The notes beneath the pieces were generated by a model. The model ran no database searches, was not told where the DNA came from, and was given only the letters and a program-made list of their open reading frames with translations. Made by a program: the position numbers and the translations under genes. A DNA stretch of 64,000 bases, from the NCBI GenBank assembly GCA_035551355.1, contig DASZNF010000078.1, forward strand, positions 52,748 through 116,747. Direction: 5' to 3'. Each line of letters begins with the position of its first letter. Position 1 is the first letter of the stretch. Positions 24,789-41,056 of this stretch are shown piece after piece. This DNA is from DATATV01 sp035551355 (GTDB lineage: Bacteria; Actinomycetota; Actinomycetes; Mycobacteriales; Pseudonocardiaceae).

Positions 24789-25928
24789 GTGTCAGGTCTG
24801 ACCACCCACCGGGCGCGGCCGGCCGCGACACCGGTGGACGAACCGCTGGACGCCTACCGGCCGGGCGCGTTCTTCTTCTCCTCGCCGCGCGGATCGCTGC
24901 TGGCCGAGGGCGTCCGGGGCGCACCGCGCCTGGCCGAGATCGGCGAGTTGTTGCGGGACAACGAGAACACTCTCGTGGTGGGCGCGATTCCGTTCGACCC
25001 GAACGAATCCGCGCGGTTACTGGTGCCGCACTCGGTGCATCGCGGACCGCCGGCTCGGGGTGGCCCGCTGCGCCCGGCGGCCAGCGGCTACCGGATGCGG
25101 CCCGATCCGGAGCCGGCGCACTACCTCAACGCGGTGCGCACCGCCGTGGCCCGGATCAGCGCGGGGGAACTGACCAAGGTGGTGCTGGCCCGCAGTCTGC
25201 GGGTGTCCGCGGAGGAACCGATCGACGTGCCGCAGGCGCTGCGCAATCTGGTCAGCCGCGACCCGTTCGCGCACACCTTCGCGGTCGATCTGCCCGCGGG
25301 CACGCTGATCGGGGCCAGTCCGGAGCTGCTGGTGTCCCGCACCGGAACCACGGTGCTGGCCAATCCGCTGGCCGGTTCGGCCACCCGCAGCGCCGATCCG
25401 GTGCGCGACGGGCAGGCCGCGACCCGGCTGCTGGCCTCGGCCAAGGACCGGCACGAGCACGCCACCGTGGTGACCGCGGTGGCCGAGCAGCTGCGGGCGG
25501 TGTGCACCCGGGTGGACGTGCCCGACGAGCCGGAACTGCTGCCCACCGCGACCATGTGGCACCTGTCCAGCCGGATCACCGGTGAGCTGGCCGATCCATC
25601 GGTGTCCAGTGTGGACATTGCCCGCCTGCTGCATCCCACGCCCGCGGTGTGCGGGCAGCCGCGGCAGGCGGCCCGGACGCTGATCGGCGAGCTGGAGCCG
25701 GTGGCGCGCGGGTTCTTCGGCGGCATGGTCGGCTGGTGCGACGGTTCCGGGGACGGTGAATGGGTGGTGACCATTCGCTGCGGGGTGGCCACCGGCCGCA
25801 CCATGCGGTTGTTCGCCGGTGCGGGCATCGTCGCCGACTCCCGGCCCGAACACGAGCTGGCCGAGACCGAGGCCAAGTTCCGCACCCTGGTGCGGGCCAT
25901 CGATCCGGAGATCCACAGTGGACAGTAG
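24789..25928 (+). CDS. dhbC: Isochorismate synthase
   Basis: A 379-residue member of the EntC/DhbC family. It converts chorismate to isochorismate, the first committed step to 2,3-dihydroxybenzoate. Conserved blocks are GELTKVVLARSLRVSA, AGSATRS, HEHATVVTAVAEQL, HPTPAVCGQPRQAA, and the C-terminal GAGIVADSRPEHELAETEAKF with the Mg2+-binding glutamates. Start is GTG 24789 with CGGAG upstream, 18 bases after the previous stop. Its 3' end overlaps the DHB ligase start. Third gene of the siderophore operon. Confidence 0.93.
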   Translation: MSGLTTHRARPAATPVDEPLDAYRPGAFFFSSPRGSLLAEGVRGAPRLAEIGELLRDNENTLVVGAIPFDPNESARLLVPHSVHRGPPARGGPLRPAASGYRMRPDPEPAHYLNAVRTAVARISAGELTKVVLARSLRVSAEEPIDVPQALRNLVSRDPFAHTFAVDLPAGTLIGASPELLVSRTGTTVLANPLAGSATRSADPVRDGQAATRLLASAKDRHEHATVVTAVAEQLRAVCTRVDVPDEPELLPTATMWHLSSRITGELADPSVSSVDIARLLHPTPAVCGQPRQAARTLIGELEPVARGFFGGMVGWCDGSGDGEWVVTIRCGVATGRTMRLFAGAGIVADSRPEHELAETEAKFRTLVRAIDPEIHSGQ

Positions 25929-27540
25929 TGGCTGGCCCGGCCAGCTGGCCGCCCGCTACCGGGACCGGGGTTACTGGCGTGGCCAGACCTTCGGCGAGAT
26001 GCTGGCGGCGCGGGCGAAAGCACAACCGTACCGGCCCGCGGTGGTCGACTACGACCGCCGGTGGACCTACGGCGAACTGAACGGCCGGGCCAGAAGACTG
26101 GCCAACGGGCTGCGCGAGCTGGGCATCGGGCGCGGCGACCGGGTGGTGGTGCAACTGCCCAACATCGCGGAGTTCCTGGAAGTGGTGTTCGCGCTGTTCC
26201 TGCGCGGCGCCTGGCCGGTGCTGGCACTGCCAGCGCACCGGGAAGCCGAGATCACCGGGCTGTGCCGGGACGCCGAGGCGGTCGCCTGTGTGATCGCCGA
26301 CCGGCACGCCGGATTCGACCACCGGAACCTGGCCCGCGCGGCGCAACGGGCGGTCCCGTCCCTGAAACACGTGCTGGTGGTGGGCGAGCCCGGCGAGTTC
26401 ACCGCGCTGCACGAGGTGCGCTCGTCGGTGCCGTTGCCGGTGACCGAGCCCGGTCCGGTGTCCAGTGACATCGCGCTGCTGCAACTGTCCGGCGGGACCA
26501 CCGGGCGGCCCAAGCTGATCCCGCGCACGCACGACGACTACCTCTACACCCTGCGCCGCAGCGCGGAGATCTGCCGCCTTGGACCATACAGCGTCTATCT
26601 CGCGGTGCTGCCGGTGGCGCACAACTATCCGCTCAGTTCCCCCGGCGCGCTGGGCACTCTGTACGCCGGCGGCACAGTGGTGCTCTCCCCCGCGCCCAGC
26701 CCGGAGATCGCGTTCCCGCTCATCGCGGGCGAGCGGGTGACCATCACCGGGCTGGTGCCGCCGCTGGCCATGATCTGGTTGGACGCGGCCAAGGACACCG
26801 AGCACGACCTGTCCAGTCTGCGGGTGCTGCAGGTGGGCGGGGCGAAGTTCGCCGAGCACGCGGCCGCCCGGGTCCGGCCGGTCTTCGGCTGTGCGCTGCA
26901 ACAGGTGTTCGGCATGGCCGAGGGACTGGTCAACTACACCCGGCTGGACGATCCGGAACACCTGGTGCTGAGCACACAGGGCCGGCCGATGTGCCCGGAC
27001 GACGAGATCCTGATCGTGGATGAGCAGGGCGCGCCGGTGCCGCCCGGGCAGACCGGCGAACTGCTCACCCGCGGCCCGTACACCATCCGCGGCTACCACC
27101 GGGCTACCGCGCACAACGAGATCGCGTTCACCCCGGACGGCTTCTACCGCACCGGGGATCTGGTGCGGCTGCTGCCCTCCGGGCACCTTGTGGTGGAGGG
27201 CCGGGCCACCGACCGGATCAACCGGGGCGGCGAGAAGATCTCCGCCGAGGAGGTGGAGAACCACCTGCTTGCGCACGCCTCCGTGCGGGACGCGGTGGTG
27301 GTCGGCGTGCCGGACGAGACGTTCGGCGAACGGGTGTGCGCCTTCGTGATCCCGCGCGGCGACGCACCGACTCCGTTCTCGCTGCGCGGTTTCCTGCGGG
27401 AGCGGGGCATCGCCGCGTTCAAGATCCCGGACCGGTGGGAGATCGTGTCCGCGTTCCCGTGGACCGGGGTGGGCAAGGTCAGCCGGCGGGACCTGCGCCG
27501 GGCCGCGACCGCGCAGCTACGACAGCAGAAGGAGCACTGA
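25918..27540 (+). CDS. dhbE: 2,3-Dihydroxybenzoate-AMP ligase
   Basis: A 540-residue aryl-adenylating enzyme (EntE/DhbE family). It activates DHB with ATP and loads it onto the aryl carrier protein. The ATP loop is LQLSGGTTGRPKLIPRTH, the catalytic lysine region is GVGKVSRRDL, and the middle carries HNYPLSSPG. The substrate code read by comparison with EntE is N-Y-S-G-Q-G-V-V-N-K. Serine at the third position favours DHB over salicylate; glycine replaces the usual alanine at the fourth. Start is GTG 25918 with GGAG upstream, inside the end of the previous gene; a longer open frame upstream is not credible. Confidence 0.92.
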   Translation: MDSSGWPGQLAARYRDRGYWRGQTFGEMLAARAKAQPYRPAVVDYDRRWTYGELNGRARRLANGLRELGIGRGDRVVVQLPNIAEFLEVVFALFLRGAWPVLALPAHREAEITGLCRDAEAVACVIADRHAGFDHRNLARAAQRAVPSLKHVLVVGEPGEFTALHEVRSSVPLPVTEPGPVSSDIALLQLSGGTTGRPKLIPRTHDDYLYTLRRSAEICRLGPYSVYLAVLPVAHNYPLSSPGALGTLYAGGTVVLSPAPSPEIAFPLIAGERVTITGLVPPLAMIWLDAAKDTEHDLSSLRVLQVGGAKFAEHAAARVRPVFGCALQQVFGMAEGLVNYTRLDDPEHLVLSTQGRPMCPDDEILIVDEQGAPVPPGQTGELLTRGPYTIRGYHRATAHNEIAFTPDGFYRTGDLVRLLPSGHLVVEGRATDRINRGGEKISAEEVENHLLAHASVRDAVVVGVPDETFGERVCAFVIPRGDAPTPFSLRGFLRERGIAAFKIPDRWEIVSAFPWTGVGKVSRRDLRRAATAQLRQQKEH

Positions 27541-27544
27541 GACG

Positions 27545-28195
27545 ATGGCCGGCCTGCCCAGCATCGCCCCCTATCCGATGCCGACCGCGGCCCAGCTGCC
27601 CGCCAACCGGGTGGGCTGGACGCCCGCGCCGGACCGCGCGGTGCTGCTGATCCACGACATGCAGAACTACTTCCTCGGCGCGTTCGCTGCGGATCAGGAA
27701 CCATTGGTGGAACTGGAAAGCAATATCCTCATGTTGCGCGCGTGCGCCACCGGACTGGGGATGCCGGTGGTGTACACGGCCCAGCCCGGCGGGCAGACGC
27801 AACGGGAGCGCGGCCTGCAACTGGACATGTGGGGCGCGGGCATCGGCGCCGACCCGGACGAGGCCGCGGTGCCGGCCTCGCTGGCGCCGCGCGAGCAGGA
27901 CATCCAGCTGACCAAGTGGCGCTACAACGCCTTCCACCGCACAGAACTGTGCGAGGTGTTCGACCGCACCGGCCGGGATCAGCTGGTGGTCTGCGGGATC
28001 TACGCGCACCTCGGCTGTCTGATGACCGCCGCGGACGCGTTCATGCGGGACATCCAGGCGTTCTTCGTGGCCGACGCGGTGGCCGACTTCTCCCGGGCCG
28101 ACCACGAGATGGCCGTGCGCTACGCGGCCAACCGGTGTGCGGTGACCACCACGACCGAGCGGCTGGTGGCCGCGCTGACCGGAGGTGGCGCGTGA
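27545..28195 (+). CDS. dhbB: Isochorismatase (without aryl carrier domain)
   Basis: A 216-residue isochorismatase that hydrolyses isochorismate to 2,3-dihydro-2,3-dihydroxybenzoate and pyruvate. It has AVLLIHDMQNYFL with the catalytic Asp, the lysine region QLTKWRYNAF, and VVCGIYAHLGCLMTAADAF. EntB and DhbB usually carry an aryl carrier domain at the C-terminus. Here the protein ends after the hydrolase and the carrier is a separate overlapping gene. AAGGAG lies upstream of ATG 27545. Confidence 0.93.
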   Translation: MAGLPSIAPYPMPTAAQLPANRVGWTPAPDRAVLLIHDMQNYFLGAFAADQEPLVELESNILMLRACATGLGMPVVYTAQPGGQTQRERGLQLDMWGAGIGADPDEAAVPASLAPREQDIQLTKWRYNAFHRTELCEVFDRTGRDQLVVCGIYAHLGCLMTAADAFMRDIQAFFVADAVADFSRADHEMAVRYAANRCAVTTTTERLVAALTGGGA

Positions 28196-28411
28196 CGGTC
28201 GATGAGATCCGGGCCGAGATCGCCGCCGCGCTGGAGGTGCCGACCGAGCAAATAGGACCGCGGGACAACATCTTCGACCACGGACTGGATTCCATCCAGT
28301 TGATGAACCTGGTCCGCCGGTGGTCGATGCCGGGGCGGGAAGTGTCCTTCGTTGATCTGATCGACCGGCCGACCGCGGCCGACTGGTCGGCGCTGCTGTC
28401 GGGGGTCTCGC

Positions 28412-28419
<8 letters not shown>
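28192..28419 (+). CDS. Stand-alone aryl carrier protein
   Basis: A 75-residue carrier protein read from GTG 28192 in the GTGA overlap with the isochorismatase stop. The phosphopantetheine site is Ser34 in HGLDSIQLM. The C-terminal helices (WSMPGREVSFVDLIDRPTAADW) are those of the ArCP part of EntB. It holds DHB as a thioester for the first NRPS condensation domain. Its stop overlaps the NRPS start (ATGGCTGA). No phosphopantetheinyl transferase gene lies in the window. Confidence 0.9.
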
Positions 28420-35341
<6,922 letters not shown>

Positions 35342-35518
35342 GCACCGTCGCTACTCCACGTGTCGATTTGACTGCTCGCTGACCTCGGACCCCGGCACGC
35401 AGCGGTGGCCGCCCGAAACCTGACCGATTTCCCGGTTTCGCCCGAACTGCCGGTGGCGCGCGTCGCGTCCGCGTTCCGTCCGCCTGCCGGATCGGCACGG
35501 TCGGATTAGCCTGATCCA

Positions 35519-37102
35519 ATGATCAGATCGGCTGTGGTGGGCGTGGTGGCGATGGTCGGGCTCGCGATCGCGGGCTTGGCCATCGGAGTGTCGGCATGGT
35601 GGTGGTTGCTGGCCGCGCCACTGTTGGTGCCGGCCGCGGTCGGCGTGTTCGATCTCGTGCAGTCGCGGCACTCCGTGCTGCGCAACTACCCGATCCTCGG
35701 GCACCTGCGGTTCCTGCTGGAGGCGTTGCGGCCGGAACTGCAGCAGTACTTCATCGAGCGCAACTTCGACGGCCGGCCCTACGACCGGGACGTGCGCAGC
35801 ATCGTCTACGAGCGAGCCAAGGGCACCGACGCCGAGGAGCCGTTCGGCACCGAACTGGACGTGTACGCCGACGGCTACGAGTTCCTCACCCCGTCAATGG
35901 CCCCGGTCGCGATGGCTGCCAAGCCGCCCCGGGTGCGCGTCGGCGGGCCGGACTGCACCAAACCGTACGACATGGCGCTGCTGAACGTGTCGGCGATGAG
36001 CTTCGGTTCGTTGTCGTCCAACGCGATTCTGGCGTTGAACACCGGGTCGGCGCGCGGCGGGTTCGCGCACGACACCGGCGAGGGCGGGCTGTCCGAGTAC
36101 CACCTGCGGCCCGGCGGGGACCTGGTGTGGGAGATCGGCACCGGCTACTTCGGTTGCCGCACCAAGGACGGCGGCTTCGACGAGGGCGAGTTCCGGGACA
36201 AGTCGGCGCACGAACAGGTGCGCTGCGTGTCGCTGAAACTATCCCAGGGCGCCAAACCCGGCATCGGCGGGGTGCTGCCCGGCGGGAAGGTGAATGCCGA
36301 GATCGCCCGGGTTCGCGATGTCCCGCAAGGGAAAACCGTGATCTCGCCGCCCTACCACAAGGTGTTCAGCACGCCCCGTGAGCTGATCCGGTTCATCGCG
36401 CACCTGCGCGAGCTGTCCGGCGGCAAACCGGCTGGGTTCAAGCTGTGCCTGGGTTCCCGGCGGCAGTTCCTCGCCGTGTGCAAGGCGATGCTGGCGGAGG
36501 GCACCACACCGGACTTCATCATCGTGGACGGTGCCGAGGGCGGCACCGGCGCGGCACCGCTGGAGTTCGCCGACCACCTGGGCACGCCGCTGACCGAGGG
36601 CCTGATCACCGTGCACAACGCGCTGGCCGGAGTGGGCCTGCGGGACCGGATCCGGGTCGGCGCCAGCGGAAAGGTGGCCACCGGGGCGGACATGGTGAAG
36701 CGGATGGTCCAGGGCGCTGACTACACCAACGCGGCGCGGGCGATGATGTTCGCGGCCGGGTGTATCCAGGCACAGCGCTGCCACACCAACCGCTGCCCGG
36801 TCGGCGTGGCCACCCAGGACCCGCGCCGGGCCCGGGCGCTGGACGTGCCGGACAAGTCCGAGCGGGTGCACCGGTTCCAGGAGGCCACGGTGCACAGCGC
36901 GGTGCAGATCATGGCCTCGATGGGCGTGCGGCACCCGGACGAACTGCGCCCGCACATGCTGCGCCGCCGGATCGATCCCACCACGGTGCGGTCCTACGGT
37001 GAGCTGTATTCCTGGCTGGACAAGGGAGAACTGCTGGCCGACCCGCCCCAGGAGTGGACCGCCGACTGGCTGGCCGCCGACCCGGACGCCTTCACCGTCT
37101 AG
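35519..37102 (+). CDS. FMN-binding glutamate synthase-like protein
   Basis: A 527-residue protein with two N-terminal hydrophobic segments (about 1-45) and a GltB-type FMN barrel: MSFGSLSSNAILALN, TGEGGLSEYH, KPGIGGVLPGGKVN, DGAEGGTGAAPLEFADHLG and a Cys cluster QAQRCHTNRCPVGVATQ. It lacks the glutamine amidotransferase domain of true glutamate synthase. Such stand-alone proteins are common and their electron donor and substrate are unclear. The gene has no ribosome site before ATG 35519 and may be leaderless. It is separated from the NRPS by 177 bases and shows no iron box, so it is not counted in the siderophore operon. Confidence 0.85.
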   Translation: MIRSAVVGVVAMVGLAIAGLAIGVSAWWWLLAAPLLVPAAVGVFDLVQSRHSVLRNYPILGHLRFLLEALRPELQQYFIERNFDGRPYDRDVRSIVYERAKGTDAEEPFGTELDVYADGYEFLTPSMAPVAMAAKPPRVRVGGPDCTKPYDMALLNVSAMSFGSLSSNAILALNTGSARGGFAHDTGEGGLSEYHLRPGGDLVWEIGTGYFGCRTKDGGFDEGEFRDKSAHEQVRCVSLKLSQGAKPGIGGVLPGGKVNAEIARVRDVPQGKTVISPPYHKVFSTPRELIRFIAHLRELSGGKPAGFKLCLGSRRQFLAVCKAMLAEGTTPDFIIVDGAEGGTGAAPLEFADHLGTPLTEGLITVHNALAGVGLRDRIRVGASGKVATGADMVKRMVQGADYTNAARAMMFAAGCIQAQRCHTNRCPVGVATQDPRRARALDVPDKSERVHRFQEATVHSAVQIMASMGVRHPDELRPHMLRRRIDPTTVRSYGELYSWLDKGELLADPPQEWTADWLAADPDAFTV

Positions 37103-37182
37103 ACCGGAGTAATCGTCACGAGTTGTGGATGTCGTCTTCCGGGCCGGATGAGGTGATCTCGGCTGCCGCGAGCCGGGTTTCC

Positions 37183-38787
37183 TCACGTACCGTGCACCAG
37201 CTTTCCGGCCACAACCGTGTGCCGGGGTGTGAGGGTCAGCAGGTCCTCAGTCGGACAAGTGAACGGGTCGGCCGGGTAGCAGACCAGGTCGGCCGGTGCG
37301 CCCACGGTGAGCGTGCCCGGCACACCCAGCAGTCCCGCACCGGCCACGGTGTAGAGCCGGAGCGCGTCGGCGCGGTCGATCGCATGCTTCGCGCCGAGCA
37401 CGCCGGACGGGGTGCGGCGAGTGGTCATGCCGTGCACGCCGCGCAGCGGGTCGAGCGGGCCGATCGGGTGGTCGGTCCCGGCGCTGAGCCACGCGCCCGC
37501 GTCCACGAGTTCCCGCCAGGGGAACAGATCCGCGGGGCGGTCCGGTCCCCAGGCGGCGAGCAGCGCCGGGCTCAACCCGTCCAGCAACGCCTGCTGGGCG
37601 GTGATGTGCACGCCCAACTCGGCCGCGTCGGCGATGCGGCCGCCGATCAGGCCGCCGTGTTCGACCACCAGCATCCCACGCGGCACCGGACCCAACGCAC
37701 GGATGACGTCCAGCAGTTGCCCGACGGCCCGATCACCGAACGCGTGAATGCCCACCGGCCATCCCCGGCGCACCGCGACGCTCAGCGCATCGGTCAGCTT
37801 TGCCCTGGGCCACAACAGTTCACCGTGGTAGCCGGGGCGGTCGCGGTAGGGCTCGGACAGTGCGGCGGCCTCGACTCCGCCGTCGGCGATGAACTTCAAG
37901 CCCCACAGCCGCAGCAATCCCTCCCCCTCGCCCGGCTTGATTCCCTGCGCGACAAGGGAATCCAGGTAGGCGTCCATACCACCGGCGGCGTCGATCGCGG
38001 CCGGGGTGGACAGGATCATCACGTGGTTGCGCACCCGCAGCTTTCCGGTGGCCTGGGCCGCACGGCAGGCCTGCCACTCGGCCGGGGTGACCGCCGCGTC
38101 CCGCACCGTGCCCAGCCCGTGTGCGGCATAGATTGCCGATGCGGTCGCGATTCCTTCGACCAGCGCTTCGGTCGGCAGGGCGGGCAGTGCGGCGAGCGCG
38201 CGTTCCAGGGCGGCGTCCCGTAGCCAGCCTTCCGGTCGGCCTTCGGCGTCCCGGGCGATGAAACCGCCGGGCACGTCGGGGCCGATTCCGGCCAGTCGCA
38301 GGCCCGTCGAGTTGAGCACCCCGTTGTGCCCGCCGCGCAATGCCAGCACCGGATGTTCCGAGGTGGCCCGGTCCAGTTCGGCCGCCGTGGGCAGGCGTCC
38401 CTCGGCCAGCCGCAGTTCGTGCCAGTCGGCCGCGGTCACGATCCATTGGCCCGGCGGGGTTTCCGCGGCCCGCTGCCGGATCAACTCCAGGAACGACGGA
38501 ATATCGGTCGCACGGGACACCGGCACGCCGAGCACGTTGCGGGCGGCCAGGGTCAGGTGGTTGTGCGTGTCCACGAACGCGGGCAGCACCACCGCGTCCG
38601 GCTCGTCCACCACCACGGTGCGCGGGCCGGTCCAGGCGGCCAGGAATTCCGTTTCCTCGCCCGGACCGGCCACCGCGCGAATCTCGCCGTCCTGGACGGC
38701 CAGCGCGGTGACCGGTGGTGCGCCCGAGTCCAGGGTGTGCACCCGCCCGGCGCGCACCACCAGGTCCGCGGGCGTTGGCGTGTTCAT
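37183..38787 (-). CDS. Amidohydrolase family protein (YtcJ-like)
   Basis: A 534-residue metal-dependent hydrolase of the amidohydrolase_3/YtcJ group. The N-terminal metal motif is PAFVDTHNHLTLA (H-x-H). A later histidine lies in GIHAFGDRA and another in VVEHGGLI. The C-terminal composite sandwich has the GTLTVGAPADLVCYPADPF pattern. It hydrolyses amide-like bonds; the substrate is unknown. It is convergent with the glutamate-synthase-like gene and followed by the small secreted-protein gene region. Confidence 0.88.
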   Translation of the reverse strand: MNTPTPADLVVRAGRVHTLDSGAPPVTALAVQDGEIRAVAGPGEETEFLAAWTGPRTVVVDEPDAVVLPAFVDTHNHLTLAARNVLGVPVSRATDIPSFLELIRQRAAETPPGQWIVTAADWHELRLAEGRLPTAAELDRATSEHPVLALRGGHNGVLNSTGLRLAGIGPDVPGGFIARDAEGRPEGWLRDAALERALAALPALPTEALVEGIATASAIYAAHGLGTVRDAAVTPAEWQACRAAQATGKLRVRNHVMILSTPAAIDAAGGMDAYLDSLVAQGIKPGEGEGLLRLWGLKFIADGGVEAAALSEPYRDRPGYHGELLWPRAKLTDALSVAVRRGWPVGIHAFGDRAVGQLLDVIRALGPVPRGMLVVEHGGLIGGRIADAAELGVHITAQQALLDGLSPALLAAWGPDRPADLFPWRELVDAGAWLSAGTDHPIGPLDPLRGVHGMTTRRTPSGVLGAKHAIDRADALRLYTVAGAGLLGVPGTLTVGAPADLVCYPADPFTCPTEDLLTLTPRHTVVAGKLVHGT

Positions 38788-38814
38788 GCCAGTATCAAAC
38801 CAGGCAACCGGAGC

Positions 38815-39267
38815 TCACGGCCCGAAGTCACAGTCCGGCACCGGGTCGGTCTCCGAGAAAATGTGCGTATCCGGCACGAAACCCCAGTAGCTGCCGGGCG
38901 AATCGGCCTGCGTGTAGAGCCAGCGGTTCTTGTGTGGACCGTTCTCGCCGTTGGGCTGGTTGTCCGTACGGCAGGCGAACCAACTCGGGCTGTGCTGGAG
39001 GGTGCCGTAGTTACCGGAGTAGCCCGCGCTGCTGTACACGTCGGTCGGCGACTGGTTGACGCACTCGTACGCCTCGTACGTCCGGCCGGTCGGATCGGTG
39101 CGGGTGAAGTGCGCGTCCCAGCAGGCGGGGGCGGCGACCCGGGTCGGTGGGGTGGGCGGGGCCGGCGGGGTGATCGCGTTCGCCGCGGCCGGGGTGAGCA
39201 TGCCGATGCCCAGCGCGGCCAATGCCGCCGCGGACACGCCGGCGAGCTTTCTTGGCAGATGTGCCAT
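38815..39267 (-). CDS. Small secreted protein
   Basis: A 150-residue protein from ATG 39267 with a strong AGGAGG site. A Sec signal peptide (MAHLPRKLAGVSAAALAALG, cleaved after about residue 31, ANA) is followed by a Pro-rich spacer and a domain with four cysteines (ACWDAHF, YECVNQS, WFACRTD, DCDFGP), many aromatic residues and a C-terminal acid cluster. No family recognised. The cysteines probably form two disulphides outside the cell. Start chosen from signal peptide and ribosome site; longer upstream reading is not credible. Confidence 0.75.
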   Translation of the reverse strand: MAHLPRKLAGVSAAALAALGIGMLTPAAANAITPPAPPTPPTRVAAPACWDAHFTRTDPTGRTYEAYECVNQSPTDVYSSAGYSGNYGTLQHSPSWFACRTDNQPNGENGPHKNRWLYTQADSPGSYWGFVPDTHIFSETDPVPDCDFGP

Positions 39268-39480
39268 GTGGTCCTCCTCGTGACGGTTTTTTACCAACCG
39301 CACGGCGTTTCCGATGGCTGCGTGACCCCATCGGAGATGCGGACCACCCGTTCGGTGGAAGTCGGACGAGACCGGACGCGGAACCCTCGGCAGCGGCGGA
39401 ACATGCGAGTACCGTCCGGATGACCGGTTCATCGTCGCCGGTGGCGGGCACCGGCGTCCGGTCACAACCCTGGGGTTCCC

Positions 39481-40656
39481 ATGACCAGATCGGTCGCGGA
39501 GATTCTGACCAATATCGACCTTTTCGCCGAGGACCAGCGAGAAAACCTCGTCGACGCGCTTGCGGTGGCACGCCGGGAATGTCCCGTGCTGCACACCGGC
39601 GCCGACGGCGGCTACTACGTCGTCAGCCGCTACGAGGACGTGCGCACCGTCTGCCTGCATCCGGAGGTTTTCTCCTCCCGGCAACCAGGTTTGCGCGGTG
39701 TGCCGGTGCGGCTGATCCCCATCGACACCGACCCGCCCGACCACCGCGCCTATCGCCGCTTCCTGAACAGTTATTTCTCCCGTGATTTCCTGCTGCGCTA
39801 TGAACAGGACATGCGGAAAATCGCCCGGGACGCGATTGCCGGATTCGCCGGTCGCGGCGAGGTGGAAATCGTCGGCGAATACTCGATTCCGTTCAGCGCG
39901 GGCTCACTGGCCAAGATCGTGTTCGCCACCGGCAACGCCGACCTGGTGGAACGCGGGGTCGCCGCGGTGAAACGGGTCGCGATCGAGGGCAGCCCGGAGA
40001 CGTTCCAGGTGGTGGCCACGCTGGCCATGGAGGCACTGGCCGAGGTCGCGCAGGCGCCCGAGGGGCGGGAGGACGTGCTCTACGCGCTGGCCACCGAGGA
40101 AGTCGACGGCCGGGCGCTGACCACCGAGGAACAGCTGGGCATCATCACCACGCTGCTGCTGGGCGGGCTGGACACCACCCGGGGCATGATCGTCAACATC
40201 GCCTACCACCTGGCCACAAGGCGCGACATCGAGCCGATCCTGCGCGATCCGGACTGGTGGCAGGGCTCGCTGGCCGAGTTCGTGCGGCTGGATCCGACCG
40301 TGTCGTTCATGGCCCGCACGGTCACCCAGGACAACGATCTGCTCGGCGTGCCGCTGAAAGCGGGCGACCGGCTGGCCATCCACTTCTACTCGGCCAACCG
40401 GGACGGCCGGCGGTTCGACCGGCCCGACGAGCTGGACTTCGACCGGCCGGATGCCACCAGTCTGGCCTTCGGCCTTGGCGTGCACCGTTGCCTCGGGTTG
40501 CACTTCGCGCGCATCCAGCTGGCCATCGCGTTCGAGGAACTGCTGGCCGCGGCCACGAACTTCCGGCTGGTCAAGGACGGCGACATCCCGCGCCAGACCG
40601 GTGTGCCGCTGAACAGCCCGAGCGAGCTGCACCTGGCCTTCGACCGGAGGGAATGA
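39481..40656 (+). CDS. Cytochrome P450
   Basis: A 391-residue soluble bacterial P450. The I-helix oxygen-binding segment is LLLGGLDTTRG, the K-helix ExxR is EFVR in LAEFVRLDPTV, and the heme-thiolate loop is FGLGVHRCLGLHFAR with the ligand cysteine. Length and layout match class I actinobacterial P450s that need separate ferredoxin and reductase partners, none of which is adjacent. It stands alone, so substrate and pathway are unknown. Start at ATG 39481. Confidence 0.93.
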   Translation: MTRSVAEILTNIDLFAEDQRENLVDALAVARRECPVLHTGADGGYYVVSRYEDVRTVCLHPEVFSSRQPGLRGVPVRLIPIDTDPPDHRAYRRFLNSYFSRDFLLRYEQDMRKIARDAIAGFAGRGEVEIVGEYSIPFSAGSLAKIVFATGNADLVERGVAAVKRVAIEGSPETFQVVATLAMEALAEVAQAPEGREDVLYALATEEVDGRALTTEEQLGIITTLLLGGLDTTRGMIVNIAYHLATRRDIEPILRDPDWWQGSLAEFVRLDPTVSFMARTVTQDNDLLGVPLKAGDRLAIHFYSANRDGRRFDRPDELDFDRPDATSLAFGLGVHRCLGLHFARIQLAIAFEELLAAATNFRLVKDGDIPRQTGVPLNSPSELHLAFDRRE

Positions 40657-40659
40657 CGC

Positions 40660-40968
40660 TCAGCGCCGGTCGTTGCGGTGCGGGTCGATCCGGTCCAGAC
40701 GACGCTGTCTGCGGCGATGCAGCCGACGCAGCAGCATCAGCACGAGCGGGACCCAGAACGGCACCGGCATCCGGCGGAGCAACCAGGGCAGAGTGACCAG
40801 GATGCGCAGCAGCGGCGCGGGAACCCGGTCCTGCAGGCTGTCCCAGTGCCGCATCACCTCGCCGCTCGCGCGCCGGAGATCCAGCCGCCGCCGCGCGGCC
40901 TCCGGCTGGTCGCTCGGCTCGCGTTCCAGCTCCACGTTCGCACCCTCCGTGTCCGGCTGTGCCGACAC
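40660..40968 (-). CDS. Small basic membrane protein
   Basis: A 102-residue protein. A charged N-terminal half (ELEREPSDQPEAARRRLDLRRAS) is followed by one hydrophobic hairpin-like stretch (about 57-82, LLRILVTLPWLLRRMPVPFWVPLVLMLL) and a very basic tail (RRLHRRRQRRLDR). Start GTG. No family recognised. It is convergent with the P450 gene, three bases from its stop. Confidence 0.5.
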   Translation of the reverse strand: MSAQPDTEGANVELEREPSDQPEAARRRLDLRRASGEVMRHWDSLQDRVPAPLLRILVTLPWLLRRMPVPFWVPLVLMLLRRLHRRRQRRLDRIDPHRNDRR

Positions 40969-41056
40969 AGCGAAGGTATCCGTCCGGCCACAGGCTCAAA
41001 CGCGGGCGCGCCAGGTTCACTCCCCCGGCGCGCCCGCCCACCCTCGGTCAGAACCG

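Noticed and set aside
25918..27540. Salicylate rather than DHB ligase
   Set aside because: Serine at the third code position and the complete isochorismatase/dehydrogenase set favour DHB.
35519..37102. Glutamate-synthase-like gene as an eighth gene of the siderophore operon
   Set aside because: Same strand but 177 bases away, apparently with its own leaderless start and no visible link to DHB or graminine chemistry.
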